From: an uncultured Candidatus Saccharibacteria bacterium
GTDB lineage: Bacteria; Patescibacteriota; Saccharimonadia; Saccharimonadales; Saccharimonadaceae
Length of the DNA stretch: 64,000 bases
Reading direction: 5' to 3'
NCBI GenBank assembly: GCA_947253945.1
Contig: CAMYAY010000002.1
Coordinates: forward strand, 1-64,000
Each line of letters opens with the position of its first letter. Within the stretch, counting starts at the first letter, position 1. The notes under the pieces were generated by a model. The model saw only the letters and a list, made by a program, of their open reading frames with translations, was not told the origin of the DNA and made no database searches. Made by a program: the position numbers and the translations under genes. This document shows positions 20,767 to 28,910 of the stretch, piece after piece.

Positions 20767-20883
20767 ATTGTTTGCTCCTCTACTTATTTTTATCTCTGCC
20801 ACAACCGGCTAAGTACCTTAATTATAGCACAAACGCAATAATTCGCCAAACTTTTCGCACTCAACTAGCCCTTCATCACCACA

Positions 20884-20911
20884 CTAAAACCGCCACCGCA
20901 AAGCGGTGGCG
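20884..20911 (-). terminator. Terminator after the MBL-fold gene
   Basis: Stem CGCCACCGC/GCGGTGGCG with a 3-nt loop followed by GTTTTAG on the minus strand, about 25 bp after the stop. Confidence 0.75.
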
Positions 20912-20935
20912 TGCAGAACTATGCAATTCTATACC

Positions 20936-21583
20936 CTACTTGCTCGGTGTGAGGGCGATTACCGTGGTACTCTCGGGTAACTTGGTAATATCCTTCAGCT
21001 TTATCACGGTCTGACGGGCGATTTCACAGCCCATTTCCTTCGCAAATGGAGCCAAATCCTCCTGCGGCACCTCATATTCAGTCTTGCCGTCATCGTAGTG
21101 AGTCGGAATCACCAACTTCGGCGCTGGGTTCATTTTGTGTACAATCGCCGCGGCGTCGCGCGCGTCTAGCGTGTAGCCGTTGCCACCCACTGGGATAATT
21201 ACCACATCCACCAAACCCAAGGCCTCGAGGTCGTCATCATCAATCGGCGCCACCGTATGCCCCACTACGGCAATGCGAATGCCGCTGGTGTAAATGCTGT
21301 AAAGGGTCGCGTCCTGCGCCGCCTCGTCGCTCGCAAGGTGTGCCTTCACTGGAATGCCGCGCACGCTGACATCTTTGTGTTCATATTCGCCCGGCATATC
21401 GATAATAAAGCTCTTCACGCTGTCTTCCGCTGGCGCAAAGCTCGGCTGCGTCGCTAGCACCACCGCGTCTGGGTCATCCAGCTCCTTCACCTTCATTTTT
21501 ACGTTCTCAGTTGGGTCGGTCACAATCGTGGCATTCTTGTCACGAATCACCACGCAGTTAGCACCTTTGTATTCAATTTCCAT
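20936..21583 (-). CDS. MBL-fold (UlaG-like) metal-dependent hydrolase
   Basis: 215 aa. The N-terminus MEIEYKGANCVVIRDKNATIVTDP, the motif VVGHTVAPIDDDDLEALGLVDVVIIPVGG and the late KLVIPTHYDDGKTEY match the short beta-lactamase-superfamily subgroup often called Zn-dependent hydrolases of the UlaG type. The classical HxHxDH is not present; metal binding would rely on the conserved GHT, D and HYD positions. Substrate unknown. Its ATG overlaps the stop of the upstream gene (TAATG), indicating coupling. Confidence 0.75.
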   Translation of the reverse strand: MEIEYKGANCVVIRDKNATIVTDPTENVKMKVKELDDPDAVVLATQPSFAPAEDSVKSFIIDMPGEYEHKDVSVRGIPVKAHLASDEAAQDATLYSIYTSGIRIAVVGHTVAPIDDDDLEALGLVDVVIIPVGGNGYTLDARDAAAIVHKMNPAPKLVIPTHYDDGKTEYEVPQEDLAPFAKEMGCEIARQTVIKLKDITKLPESTTVIALTPSK

Positions 21584-22230
21584 TAGTTATCTCCTCCTTT
21601 ATCTACTGACTCGGCCGCCGACTCGTGCTCAGTGCCTGGGTAGTCGCCCAAAATGCGGTTGGCATCGACTACGTTGGTGTGCTTGGCCTCAAGAATATTC
21701 AGCACGAAGCGGTCGTTGATGCTCAAGCGATAGTAAAAGTCGTTGTAGTCCATAATTGAGTAGTTCAAACTGGCGCCACTCTCGCGCTCCAATTGTTTGA
21801 CCAAATTTTTTAACTTCAACTCGGACATTTGCGACCCCGCAATGAGCAAATCCACCGGCGCCTTTGACTCGTACACCATGCAGCCCGCGAAGATTACCAC
21901 CTTCAGCCCCGGAATATTGGCGAACTTTTTTGCCCAATCGCTGGTCTCAACCTTCGCGCCGGACACAATGTCGCTGCTATCGGTGAACATCTCACGGAGC
22001 GGCCCGTAGTACTTAAAACTAGTGTCGGCACAGTAGTACAAACGGTTTTCAACCGACTGCGGCTCGACCACTCCCACCTCTGTTAAATTAGCTAATTCAC
22101 GGCGCACACTATTTAACTGCTCGTCGATATTGCGGGCGATTTCGCGCACATAGAATGACCGCGTCGGGTTGTTCATGAACAACCCGAGTAGCTTAACACG
22201 TGTTCTTGAACCAAATAGCGAATCAATCAT
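21583..22230 (-). CDS. Winged-helix protein with a nucleotidyltransferase-like tail (putative regulator)
   Basis: 215 aa. Residues ~1-75 (LFGSRTRVKLLGLFMNNPTRSFYVREIARNIDEQLNSVRRELANLTEVGVVE) form an ArsR/MarR-like winged helix. The C-terminal ~110 residues (KFANIPGLKVVIFAGCMVYESKAPVDLLIAGSQM...LKNLVKQLERESGASLNYSIMDYNDF) resemble the nucleotidyltransferase-like sensor domain found attached to such winged helices. Start ATG has AGGAG. Probably regulates its operon partner or DNA/RNA metabolism; target unknown. Confidence 0.65.
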   Translation of the reverse strand: MIDSLFGSRTRVKLLGLFMNNPTRSFYVREIARNIDEQLNSVRRELANLTEVGVVEPQSVENRLYYCADTSFKYYGPLREMFTDSSDIVSGAKVETSDWAKKFANIPGLKVVIFAGCMVYESKAPVDLLIAGSQMSELKLKNLVKQLERESGASLNYSIMDYNDFYYRLSINDRFVLNILEAKHTNVVDANRILGDYPGTEHESAAESVDKGGDN

Positions 22231-22350
22231 TGTTTACTCCTAGTTCTATTTTAACACACGCGACGATGTTTACGCCACTATTTTACACACTTTGACGAAA
22301 ATATTTGACCAGCCCACAAGTGACGCCAAGCGCGCCCCGCACTACCTCTG

Positions 22351-23274
22351 CTAAGATAACTCCGCCAAATGGGCGCGGTAGTCGTGCAAAAGTTGTTCAG
22401 CTGTCACGCTAGGGCGCGCCAAGTCCGCCACTTCCGCCAAACTCTGCCACCAAATGTCGTCACGGCGATACGGACTGCGCCAAAAAGTGAGCTGCTTGCG
22501 CGCCAAATGGTAGTCGCCCAGCGCCAAGGCCGCCGGCAATTCGTCCGCCGTCAGCTCGCCCGCCAGATAACGCCGCACCACGCCGTAAGCGTTGCGCTTC
22601 AGAGGTTCCTGCACACCATATTTGTTCAATAATTGCGTTACTTCGCCAATCAAACCATCTCGCAACATCGCGTCGGCGCGCTGCAACATGCGCTGACGCA
22701 GCTGCGGCAAGTCAGTCCGAATGCCAATCACCACCGCGTCGCGCCGGCGTGGCTGGCGTGGCGACCGCGCGCCACCCAGCTCCAGCGTCCGCACTAGCCG
22801 CCGCTTGTTCAATTTGTCCGCCGGCAGTGTTAGCCCGCGTTCCGAAATAATTTTTTGTAGTTCAGGCACCGTGAGTTGCTCCCACGCGGCGCGCTGCGCC
22901 AAGTCAACCGCTTGTTCAGTCAGCTGGTAGCTGTGCACGATGCTGTCGATATACAGCCCACTGCCACCCACCAACATTGGCACATGACCGCGCGCGCGAA
23001 TGGCGTCAATCTGCCGATACACGTATTGCTGGAAGTCGTACAACGTAAACCGCTCGTCGGGCGCCACCAAGTCCAGCCCCCAATGCGGCACGCCATTTTG
23101 CTCGGCCGGCGTCGGCTTGGCCGTCCCGATATCCATACCGCGGTACACCGTGCGGCTGTCCGCGCAAATAATTTCCCCACCTAAAACACCCGCCAACTGG
23201 ATGGCCACCGCCGTCTTACCACTGGCGGTCGGCCCCAATATCACAATCAGCGGGTGCGTTAGGTCTTCGTTCAT
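22351..23274 (-). CDS. miaA: tRNA dimethylallyltransferase
   Basis: 307 aa. P-loop GPTASGKT (12-19), ADSRTVYRGMDIGTAKPT, and LVGGSGLYIDSIVHS are the MiaA hallmarks. The enzyme prenylates A37 of tRNAs reading UNN codons. Its ATG overlaps the thrS stop (TAATG) without an obvious Shine-Dalgarno, so it is translated by coupling to thrS. Confidence 0.95.
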   Translation of the reverse strand: MNEDLTHPLIVILGPTASGKTAVAIQLAGVLGGEIICADSRTVYRGMDIGTAKPTPAEQNGVPHWGLDLVAPDERFTLYDFQQYVYRQIDAIRARGHVPMLVGGSGLYIDSIVHSYQLTEQAVDLAQRAAWEQLTVPELQKIISERGLTLPADKLNKRRLVRTLELGGARSPRQPRRRDAVVIGIRTDLPQLRQRMLQRADAMLRDGLIGEVTQLLNKYGVQEPLKRNAYGVVRRYLAGELTADELPAALALGDYHLARKQLTFWRSPYRRDDIWWQSLAEVADLARPSVTAEQLLHDYRAHLAELS

Positions 23275-25100
23275 TAAAGTGTCGAGAATTCCGTGCGGTT
23301 ACGATGCTCGGCGTCTAGCTTGGTAGCTAGCTCGTCCACGGTAAAGGTGGCGTCCGGCTTAGTGCTCTCACCCACCAAATCTTCGCGAATGCGCACGCCC
23401 AACTGGCCAGTCTCAGCTTCGCGCTCGCCCAACACGACCACATATGGCACCTTGTACGCCACAGCGGCGCGAATCTTCTTGCCGATGGTGTTGTTGCTGT
23501 CGTCGATGGTGTAGCGCAGGCGGTAGGACTTCAACGCCTTCACGAGCTTATCCAGCAAAGCGTCGATGGCCGGCGTCGACTTCACCTTCACAATGCGCAA
23601 CTGCTCCGGCGCGCACCACACTGGGAACTTGCCCGCGGTGTGCTCGATGTACACACTGAGGAAGCGCTCGATGGAGCCAAGCAAGGCGCAGTGAATCATC
23701 ACTGGGCGCGCAGTGCCGCCGTCTTCAGTGGTATATTCAAGTTCGAACCGTTCCGGCTGCACAAAGTCAAGCTGTGCCGTGGCGAGCTGATGCTCGCGCC
23801 CAAGGGCGTCGGTGGCCATAAAGTCAATCTTCGGGCCGTAGAAGGCAGCCTCACCCTCCTGCTCGTAGTAGTCAATACCGAGCTTGAGCACAGCAGCCTT
23901 CAGCTGCGCTTGGGCAGAATCCCAAAGCGACTGCGGGCCGAGATAGTGGTCGCTGTCGTCACGGTAGCTGAGGCGCACGCGTAGCTTCATACCCACGAGC
24001 TTGTACAACTTTTTTACTGCGTCTAGCAAGTTCGCGATTTCTGACTCAATTTGGTCGGGCCGCACAAAGTCGTGCGAGTCGTCTTGCGTCAAGGCGCGCA
24101 CACGACTCAAGCCGCCCAGCTCGCCCGACTTCTCGTCGCGGTAGCAAGTCGTGGTCTCGAGGTAACGCTGTGGCATGTCGCGGTACGAGCGCACCTTTGA
24201 GGTGAAAATACGGGTGTGATGCGGGCAGTTCATCGGCTTCAGCACAAACTGGTCGGTAGTCTCCTGCGACTTAACCAAAAATAGTTCATCGCCAAACTTA
24301 GCCCAGTGGCCGGACTTTTCGTACAAATCTTTTTTGGTCATGTTTGGCGTCCACACCTTCATAAAGCCCATATCCTCGCGCAGCTCGTTCGACACCTTGG
24401 CGAGCTCTTCGCGCAACACCGTACCGCGCTGGGTGAAGATTGGCAAGCCCGTGCCCACGAGGTCGCTGGTAACGTACAAATCTAGTTCACGCCCCAACTT
24501 GCGGTGGTCGCGCTCCTTCGCCTCGGCTTGGCGCTTGAGGTAAGCATCAAGGTCGTCCTTGGTGGCGAACGCCAAGCCGTAAACGCGCTGCATCATCGGT
24601 CGGGTCTCGTCGCCGCGCCAGTAGGCGCCGGCAATCTTGGTTAACTTGAAGCCGTCGGCTGGGATGTCGCGCGTGTTCTTCACGTGGCCACCCCGACAGA
24701 GGTCGGTGAAGTCGCCATTCGTGTAAAATGTCATGTGGTCGTGGTCGGACGACTCAGCCTTGCCCTTGACCCGCGTGGTGCCCTTGGCGGCAAAGTCCTC
24801 AATCAGCTCCAACTTGTACGGCTGATGTTGCGCCTTCGCCCAGTCCTTTGCATCAGCGACGGTCTTTTTGGTACAAGTAAAGTCCTGCCCCTCGGCGATG
24901 ATTTTTCGCATCATCTTCTCGAGGCGCGGGAGGTCCTCCTCCACCAACTTCTTGTCGCCCAAATCCATATCATAGTAGAAGCCGTCGCTCACCGCAGGCC
25001 CTACCCCTAGTTTTACGTCATCGCCGAAGACGCGCTTCGTGGCCGCGGCCAACACGTGCGCCAAGCTGTGACGGACTGCCGTCAATTCCTCTTGATTCAT
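23274..25100 (-). CDS. thrS: Threonine-tRNA ligase lacking the N-terminal TGS domain
   Basis: 608 aa. The protein starts directly at the second (editing-like) domain: RHSLAHVLA at residue 9 and CRGGHVKNT at about 140. The class II catalytic core follows, with MNCPHHTRIF, YRDEKSGELGGLSRVRALTQDD and VMIHCALLGSIERF, then the anticodon-binding domain. The usual ~60-residue TGS domain at the front is absent; the ATG is fixed by a TATAAT box 6 bp upstream, so this is not a misplaced start. Cotranscribed with miaA. No T-box leader is possible because the mRNA is leaderless. Confidence 0.95.
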   Translation of the reverse strand: MNQEELTAVRHSLAHVLAAATKRVFGDDVKLGVGPAVSDGFYYDMDLGDKKLVEEDLPRLEKMMRKIIAEGQDFTCTKKTVADAKDWAKAQHQPYKLELIEDFAAKGTTRVKGKAESSDHDHMTFYTNGDFTDLCRGGHVKNTRDIPADGFKLTKIAGAYWRGDETRPMMQRVYGLAFATKDDLDAYLKRQAEAKERDHRKLGRELDLYVTSDLVGTGLPIFTQRGTVLREELAKVSNELREDMGFMKVWTPNMTKKDLYEKSGHWAKFGDELFLVKSQETTDQFVLKPMNCPHHTRIFTSKVRSYRDMPQRYLETTTCYRDEKSGELGGLSRVRALTQDDSHDFVRPDQIESEIANLLDAVKKLYKLVGMKLRVRLSYRDDSDHYLGPQSLWDSAQAQLKAAVLKLGIDYYEQEGEAAFYGPKIDFMATDALGREHQLATAQLDFVQPERFELEYTTEDGGTARPVMIHCALLGSIERFLSVYIEHTAGKFPVWCAPEQLRIVKVKSTPAIDALLDKLVKALKSYRLRYTIDDSNNTIGKKIRAAVAYKVPYVVVLGEREAETGQLGVRIREDLVGESTKPDATFTVDELATKLDAEHRNRTEFSTL

Positions 25101-25106
25101 GCTTAT

Positions 25107-25112
25107 ATTATA
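25107..25112 (-). promoter_or_regulatory. Extended -10 box of thrS, leaderless start
   Basis: TGG-TATAAT then ATAAGC then ATG: exactly six bases between box and start codon. The tRNA-Arg gene has the identical TGGTATAATATAAGC element. Confidence 0.7.
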
Positions 25113-25402
25113 CCACGCCGCGGGGCGGTAGGGTATGGGGCTGGTTTCACCCCTCCTCTTCTACCAAGCTTGACAGTTTATAAGAGCGTGCACAGACCAG
25201 CCGACTTCCAGTGTTTTATTTTTGTACTTATCTAATTCGGCGCGAGGGTTGAGGGGTGCAAGAATGTGAGTGGAGCGCCACCCCACCCCTCACTCGCTAT
25301 CCGCCATCCTACCCCTGCCTGCTAGTCGTATGGCGCCGGCGAACGCCATTGCTCCTCTTATTGTCTGAAGCCAGAGCGGCGGCGGTGTACACCACCGCAG
25401 AT
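25113..25402. other. Spacer between thrS and surface-protein copy 3
   Basis: About 290 bp. It holds some GC-rich inverted repeats (for example GCGGTG/CACCGC near 25384-25400) but no T-run, gene or RNA I can support. A 19-codon frame with GAGGAG near 25352 (MAFAGAIRL...) is too weak to call. Confidence 0.5.
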
Positions 25403-27555
25403 TTAGTCTTGCAGGGGCGCGAGTGCGACGCGGAACGCGTCGTAACCGATGACGCTGCCATAGCCGAGGTTAGCATAGAACAAACCAGCAGCCGAGCCAT
25501 CGCTGTAGTAGCTACCCCGTACAAACCACGGGCCCGAAGAATATACAAAACCGGTACCTTGATTATTCCATTGACTACCATTATTAGTTTCATAGAGAGC
25601 TTGGCCACCACAGGTTTGGTAGGTACAAGAATTGAAATCAGTGAAGTTATAATTGTTAACATATGGTGGATGAGCAGCTAAACTAAAGTAATTAGTACTG
25701 GAACTATTTAAATCGCTAGTATAGCTAGCAGCGACATATTCCCAACCACCACCAGACATGTCGTAGATGCCATAGACATTGTTGGTGGTGCTGGCGAGCT
25801 TACCTAGTTTACCATTGTAAGCACGGTCTGTATTGCCACAGGCTTGTGGGGCATCTAGAGTTCCAGAATCATCATATTCGCTGGTATTATTATTGGATTG
25901 TGGGCCGCAGCCAGTGATGCCATAACTGCCGTTATACTCTGCACCGTTGGCGTTTATTTGGACGCCGTTGTAGCCGGCACCATACTTGCTAGCACTGAGG
26001 TAGGTAGCAGCACCCCAGTCATTATTGTTGACCATGTGAGAGCTGAGTTTAGCTAGGTGGTGGTTGTTTTGAGTGGTTGTAAAATCGCCGCCACCAACGT
26101 TATTAGGGTCATTAATACCTAAGGTTTTAGATAGTGAGTAGAAGTTGCCAATTTCATATTTCATGCCGCTGTAGTAACCAGAAATATGGGCTTCATTTGG
26201 TAGGACGGTTGGTTGAGCTGTAGTACCAGTTGTCTCAAACTTGCCAATCCAGATGCCATTGAGCTCCTTGGCGCCGAAGGTAAAGGCTGGATGAGTCGCC
26301 CAAGTGCCGGTGTTGCTTAGCTGGCCCTTGATGTAACTACGGTCGAGGTCGCACTGGGTGCGGTAATCTTTGCCGGTGGTGCTACAGGCAGCTGGGTGGC
26401 GCTTAGCATCAGTTTTCTTTTCGAAATGAATCAAGAAGTTTTGGGCTGAAACTGGTTTATCTGTACCATCACGGCGCATTACTTCGTAAGCGTAACGTGG
26501 GATATACACCCAGTAACCGAGAATGTCCGATTGGTCTACCACTCTAGTCTGGCCCTTATATTTACTTGGGTCTTTCACGGTGATGGCGTTGGCCCATTGC
26601 TTGTTATTGTAGTTATACCAGTTGCCCTGATTGGAACTATCCTCTGGGTTGGCGAGGCTAGTCCACTGGGCGTTGGTAGTACTACCGGTGTACTTTACTG
26701 GTATCATATTCGGGTCAAGGTCAACTTGGCAATCGTTCCTTGGGTCGCCTGATTTACAAACTGTTGGGTCAACTACCGGCGGTTTTGGCGCTGGTTTGGC
26801 AGTTGCTGTGTAGGTGATGGCCGTAGAATAGCTACCACTGGCGAGTTTTGCCGGGTCTATGTTAGCAGCAAAAGTGACGCTAGTATCGCAATGGTCTTTA
26901 CAATTACAGCCAGCTTGCTTGCCTTTAACTGATGTATCGACAACCACGGCTGGCGTGGCTTGCGCGCCAGCTGGGACGGCGCTGAAGGTGGTGACAGACT
27001 TATTTAGAGAATAGCCCCACTGGTTGGCGTTCAATGCAACTGGCGTGGAGCTTGGCGTGGCAGAGATTTTGTGAGTTTGGTCTTTGCTGTTGATAAGGTC
27101 AGCGGTGTCGGCTTGCATAGTGAGATTGAAGCCGTAGGGTTTGCCGGTCTTTACGGTAACGTTGGTGGTAGCTTTGTAGAGTGTGCCAGTAGGCTTTAGC
27201 GTAGCGTTCTGGTCAACTGTAATACTGACGGTGTTATCATCCGCCGCATGGGCTGGCGCGGTGAGAATAAATGGGGCAACAACTAAAGCAAACAGACTAA
27301 ACGCCGCCCCGCGGGCGAGACCGCCCGCTAATGAGTTCTTATAATTAACTTGGCCGTTAGCTGCCGGCACAAACTTGCTGCCCAGCTGATTATCCTGCGC
27401 CGGCGCGCCGCTAGCGGCGGGCGCCACAAAATTGCGGCTGGCTGTCGGCGCCAAAGGCGCCAAAGTGGCTATTTTGCCCCTACTTTTATTAGTTTGAGAT
27501 AAAAGGCTTAAAAGTTTACCCCCCCCCCCACAGCTGTTTGCCGTAATTTACTCAT
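25403..27555 (-). pseudogene. Exported FGE/lectin-like surface protein, copy 3: phase-OFF by a G11 tract
   Basis: The ATG at 27555 with GGAGG upstream starts MSKLRQTAV, then the G run (11), and at this length reads on to GGGVNF and stops at TAA. With 12 or 9 G the frame continues as GGGGKLLSLLSQTNKSRGKIATLAPL into the whole open frame ending at 25403. The would-be protein has about 715 residues; the hydrophobic export segment (FSLFALVVAPFILTAPAHA) is unusually far in, near residue 90, after an insertion of roughly 75 residues compared with copy 5. Body motifs: DPNMIPVKYTG, YWVYIPRYAYEVMRRDGTDKP, HPAFTFGAKELNGIWIGKFETTG, NNNDWGAATYLSASKYGAGYNG, TGCGP, LGKLASTTNNVYGIYDMSGGGWEYVAASY, CGGQALYETN, and the variable tail WFVRGSYYSDGSAAGLF...DAFRVALAPLQD. 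Apart from the tract the frame is intact. Confidence 0.8.
27519..27529 (-). repeat. Poly-G tract (11), copy 3
   Basis: Eleven C on the plus strand, nine codons after the start. 11 gives an early TAA; 9 or 12 opens the full frame. Confidence 0.9.
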
Positions 27556-27569
27556 ATTGTTTGTCCTCC

Positions 27570-27631
27570 ATTTTTGGTTATTGTCCTCTTTAGGTTTATC
27601 TCTGCCACCACGGCTAGATACCTTAATTATA
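27570..27631 (-). promoter_or_regulatory. Conserved promoter and leader of the phase-variable surface genes
   Basis: TGC-TATAAT at 27631-27626 followed by a leader containing GGTATCTAGCCG, GGTGGCAGAGATAAACC, AAAGAGGA and AATGGAGGACAAA. Almost the same leader precedes copy 5 (33300-33372), and the first half also precedes copy 2 (20785-20830), while genes of other families lack it. Confidence 0.65.
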
Positions 27632-27677
27632 GCACTTATGTTAAATCACACAATAGTTTAATCTGGCAGTAAAATCA

Positions 27678-27706
27678 TTGCAAGACGGCCGGCAATCTGC
27701 TATATT
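27678..27706 (+). promoter_or_regulatory. tRNA-Val promoter (TTGCAA-N17-TATATT)
   Basis: Boxes with a 17-bp spacer, ten bases upstream of the tRNA. The spacing fits a transcription start within a few bases of the tRNA 5' end. Confidence 0.55.
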
Positions 27707-27715
27707 AGGTGTATT

Positions 27716-27792
27716 GGGCTGGTAGCTCAGTTGGCTAGAGCGCGTCCTTGACGTGGACGAGGTCAGGAGTTCGAGCCTCTTTCAGCCCACCA
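27716..27792 (+). tRNA. tRNA-Val (GAC)
   Basis: GGGCTGG acceptor stem pairs with the 3' CAGCCC side; anticodon loop TTGACGT gives GAC; T-loop GTTCGAGCC; CCA encoded. It lies between divergent surface-gene promoters and the candidate ncRNA. Confidence 0.93.
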
Positions 27793-27802
27793 AAATTATT
27801 CT

Positions 27803-27826
27803 AAGTCCGCTACGGCGGGCTTTTTT
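27803..27826 (+). terminator. tRNA-Val terminator
   Basis: Stem AGTCCGC / GCGGGCT with a short loop followed by six T, 11 bp after the tRNA. Confidence 0.85.
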
Positions 27827-28206
27827 GGTGTCTCTGTGCCCCTTGCCAGCTAGTCGGCTAAATTAATTGGTTGGATTCCGACAAGCTAGCCCACGCGCCG
27901 CAAAGACTCGACCCGTAAAACTAAATCTAGCTAAAATTTAACGTTGAAACCGACCGGCGCAGGTAGCAAAATGGCTAGCGCGAACGTCATCGGCGCCCCA
28001 CCCGCGCCCGCAATTTAAGCGATTTTGCCGACTTTTCCCACAATTTGCGGCAAAGTTTTCCACAAATTTTTATGGGCGCAGCGGCGGCGTTTACCACCTG
28101 CTCCACCTCTGTTATTTAATTTTACACACTTGTTTTCCACAGATTTTTCGCGCCGTTTTTTGGACTAGTATGCATTTCATGCTATATTGTACCCCAGCCC
28201 AAACTA
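27827..28206. other. Spacer with DnaA-box-like sequences
   Basis: 380 bp with no gene. It contains two TTTTCCACA sequences (about 28036-28044 and 28133-28141) and a near match TTTTCCCACA (28033 region upstream), one mismatch from the DnaA box TTATCCACA. All genes on both sides run the same way, which argues against a replication origin. Confidence 0.35.
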
Positions 28207-28235
28207 TTGACATTTTTGGCTATACTTGCTATTAT
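28207..28235 (+). promoter_or_regulatory. Consensus promoter TTGACA-N17-TATTAT
   Basis: -35 at 28207-28212, spacer of exactly 17 bp, -10 at 28230-28235. One of the strongest promoters in the window, with no conventional gene downstream. Confidence 0.75.
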
Positions 28236-28239
28236 AAAA

Positions 28240-28450
28240 GGGCTTATGAAAAAGCAATCACAGTCGTTAGCTCCAAACTCACGACTCAACCAGTTCCACA
28301 TTTACTTTGAAGGCTTATAAGCCCCACTAGAGTACGAAAACTGCGAGATTCGTCCTCTAGCCCACCCTGCGAGGTGGAAGTATCTCAGGAACGTAAAAAC
28401 CTAGACTGTTTACCGCCCCAACGGGAGAAATCCCAAAGTGGCGGTTTTTC
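28240..28450 (+). ncRNA. Candidate ~210-nt structured RNA
   Basis: From the predicted start GGGCTTAT (about 28240), which can pair with ATAAGCCC at 28316-28323, closing a first domain. Next come a hairpin CTAGAG-ACGAA...TTCGT-CTCTAG (28327-28360), a hairpin CCACC/GGTGG (28362-28376), and a terminator ACCGCC...GGCGGT-T5 (28412-28449). The first domain also contains a 24-codon frame (28246-28320). It does not resemble tmRNA, RNase P, SRP or 6S RNA as I know them. Confidence 0.55.
28246..28320 (+). CDS. Possible 24-residue peptide within the candidate RNA
   Basis: ATG to TAA with sequence beginning MKKQSQSLAPNSRLNQ and ending FEGL. It would start within about six bases of the predicted transcription start, like other leaderless genes here. 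The start and stop regions also form the closing stem of the RNA domain, so coding and structure may coexist, or the frame may be chance. Confidence 0.3.
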   Translation: MKKQSQSLAPNSRLNQFHIYFEGL

Positions 28451-28451
28451 T

Positions 28452-28825
28452 TATATCCACACAAAATCCGCCCGTCACGCGGGCGCTTTTAAATAGCCGA
28501 AAGCTTTCAAAATTAAACAATTCAGACCTAGACCAGCCAGACACCGGCCGCACACCGCCCCAACTAGCTCAGCCACAGCAGACACTCAAACCGTGCAATT
28601 ATTTTATGTATTCACCTGGCCCAATTAACCCTGTTAGCTATGCTAATATAACAAAAGTCTTAGTCGCGAGTAGTGGTGAGTGCCACAAAATACCTAAGCC
28701 TGGCGGCGAAGTCACTATTGCGTCATTAAAGCTTAAACTGCGCTAGCTCTTTGTAGCAAATGCCACACCAAACAATCTCAGCAACTCGTGCACATTTTTT
28801 GTGCAATAACTAGGGCTGCAGGTAC
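28452..28825. other. Spacer before surface-protein copy 4, no gene seen
   Basis: About 370 bp. A 102-codon frame on the plus strand begins inside the upstream terminator and has no ribosome-binding site or family likeness, so it is not called. Confidence 0.5.
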
Positions 28826-28853
28826 ACTAAAGGCGGGCACAACAGCCCGCCTT
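28826..28853 (-). terminator. Terminator after surface-protein copy 4
   Basis: Minus-strand stem AAGGCGGGC/GCCCGCCTT followed by TTTAG, about 60 bp after the stop codon. The T-run is short. Confidence 0.55.
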
Positions 28854-28910
28854 GCTAGCTTTAATAGCTGCACTAGTACTTTAATTGTCTCTCAACGCTG
28901 ACACTCCAAC

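Noticed and set aside
28438..28746. 102-codon open frame on the plus strand
   Set aside because: It starts inside a terminator, has no ribosome-binding site, and shows no recognisable domain.
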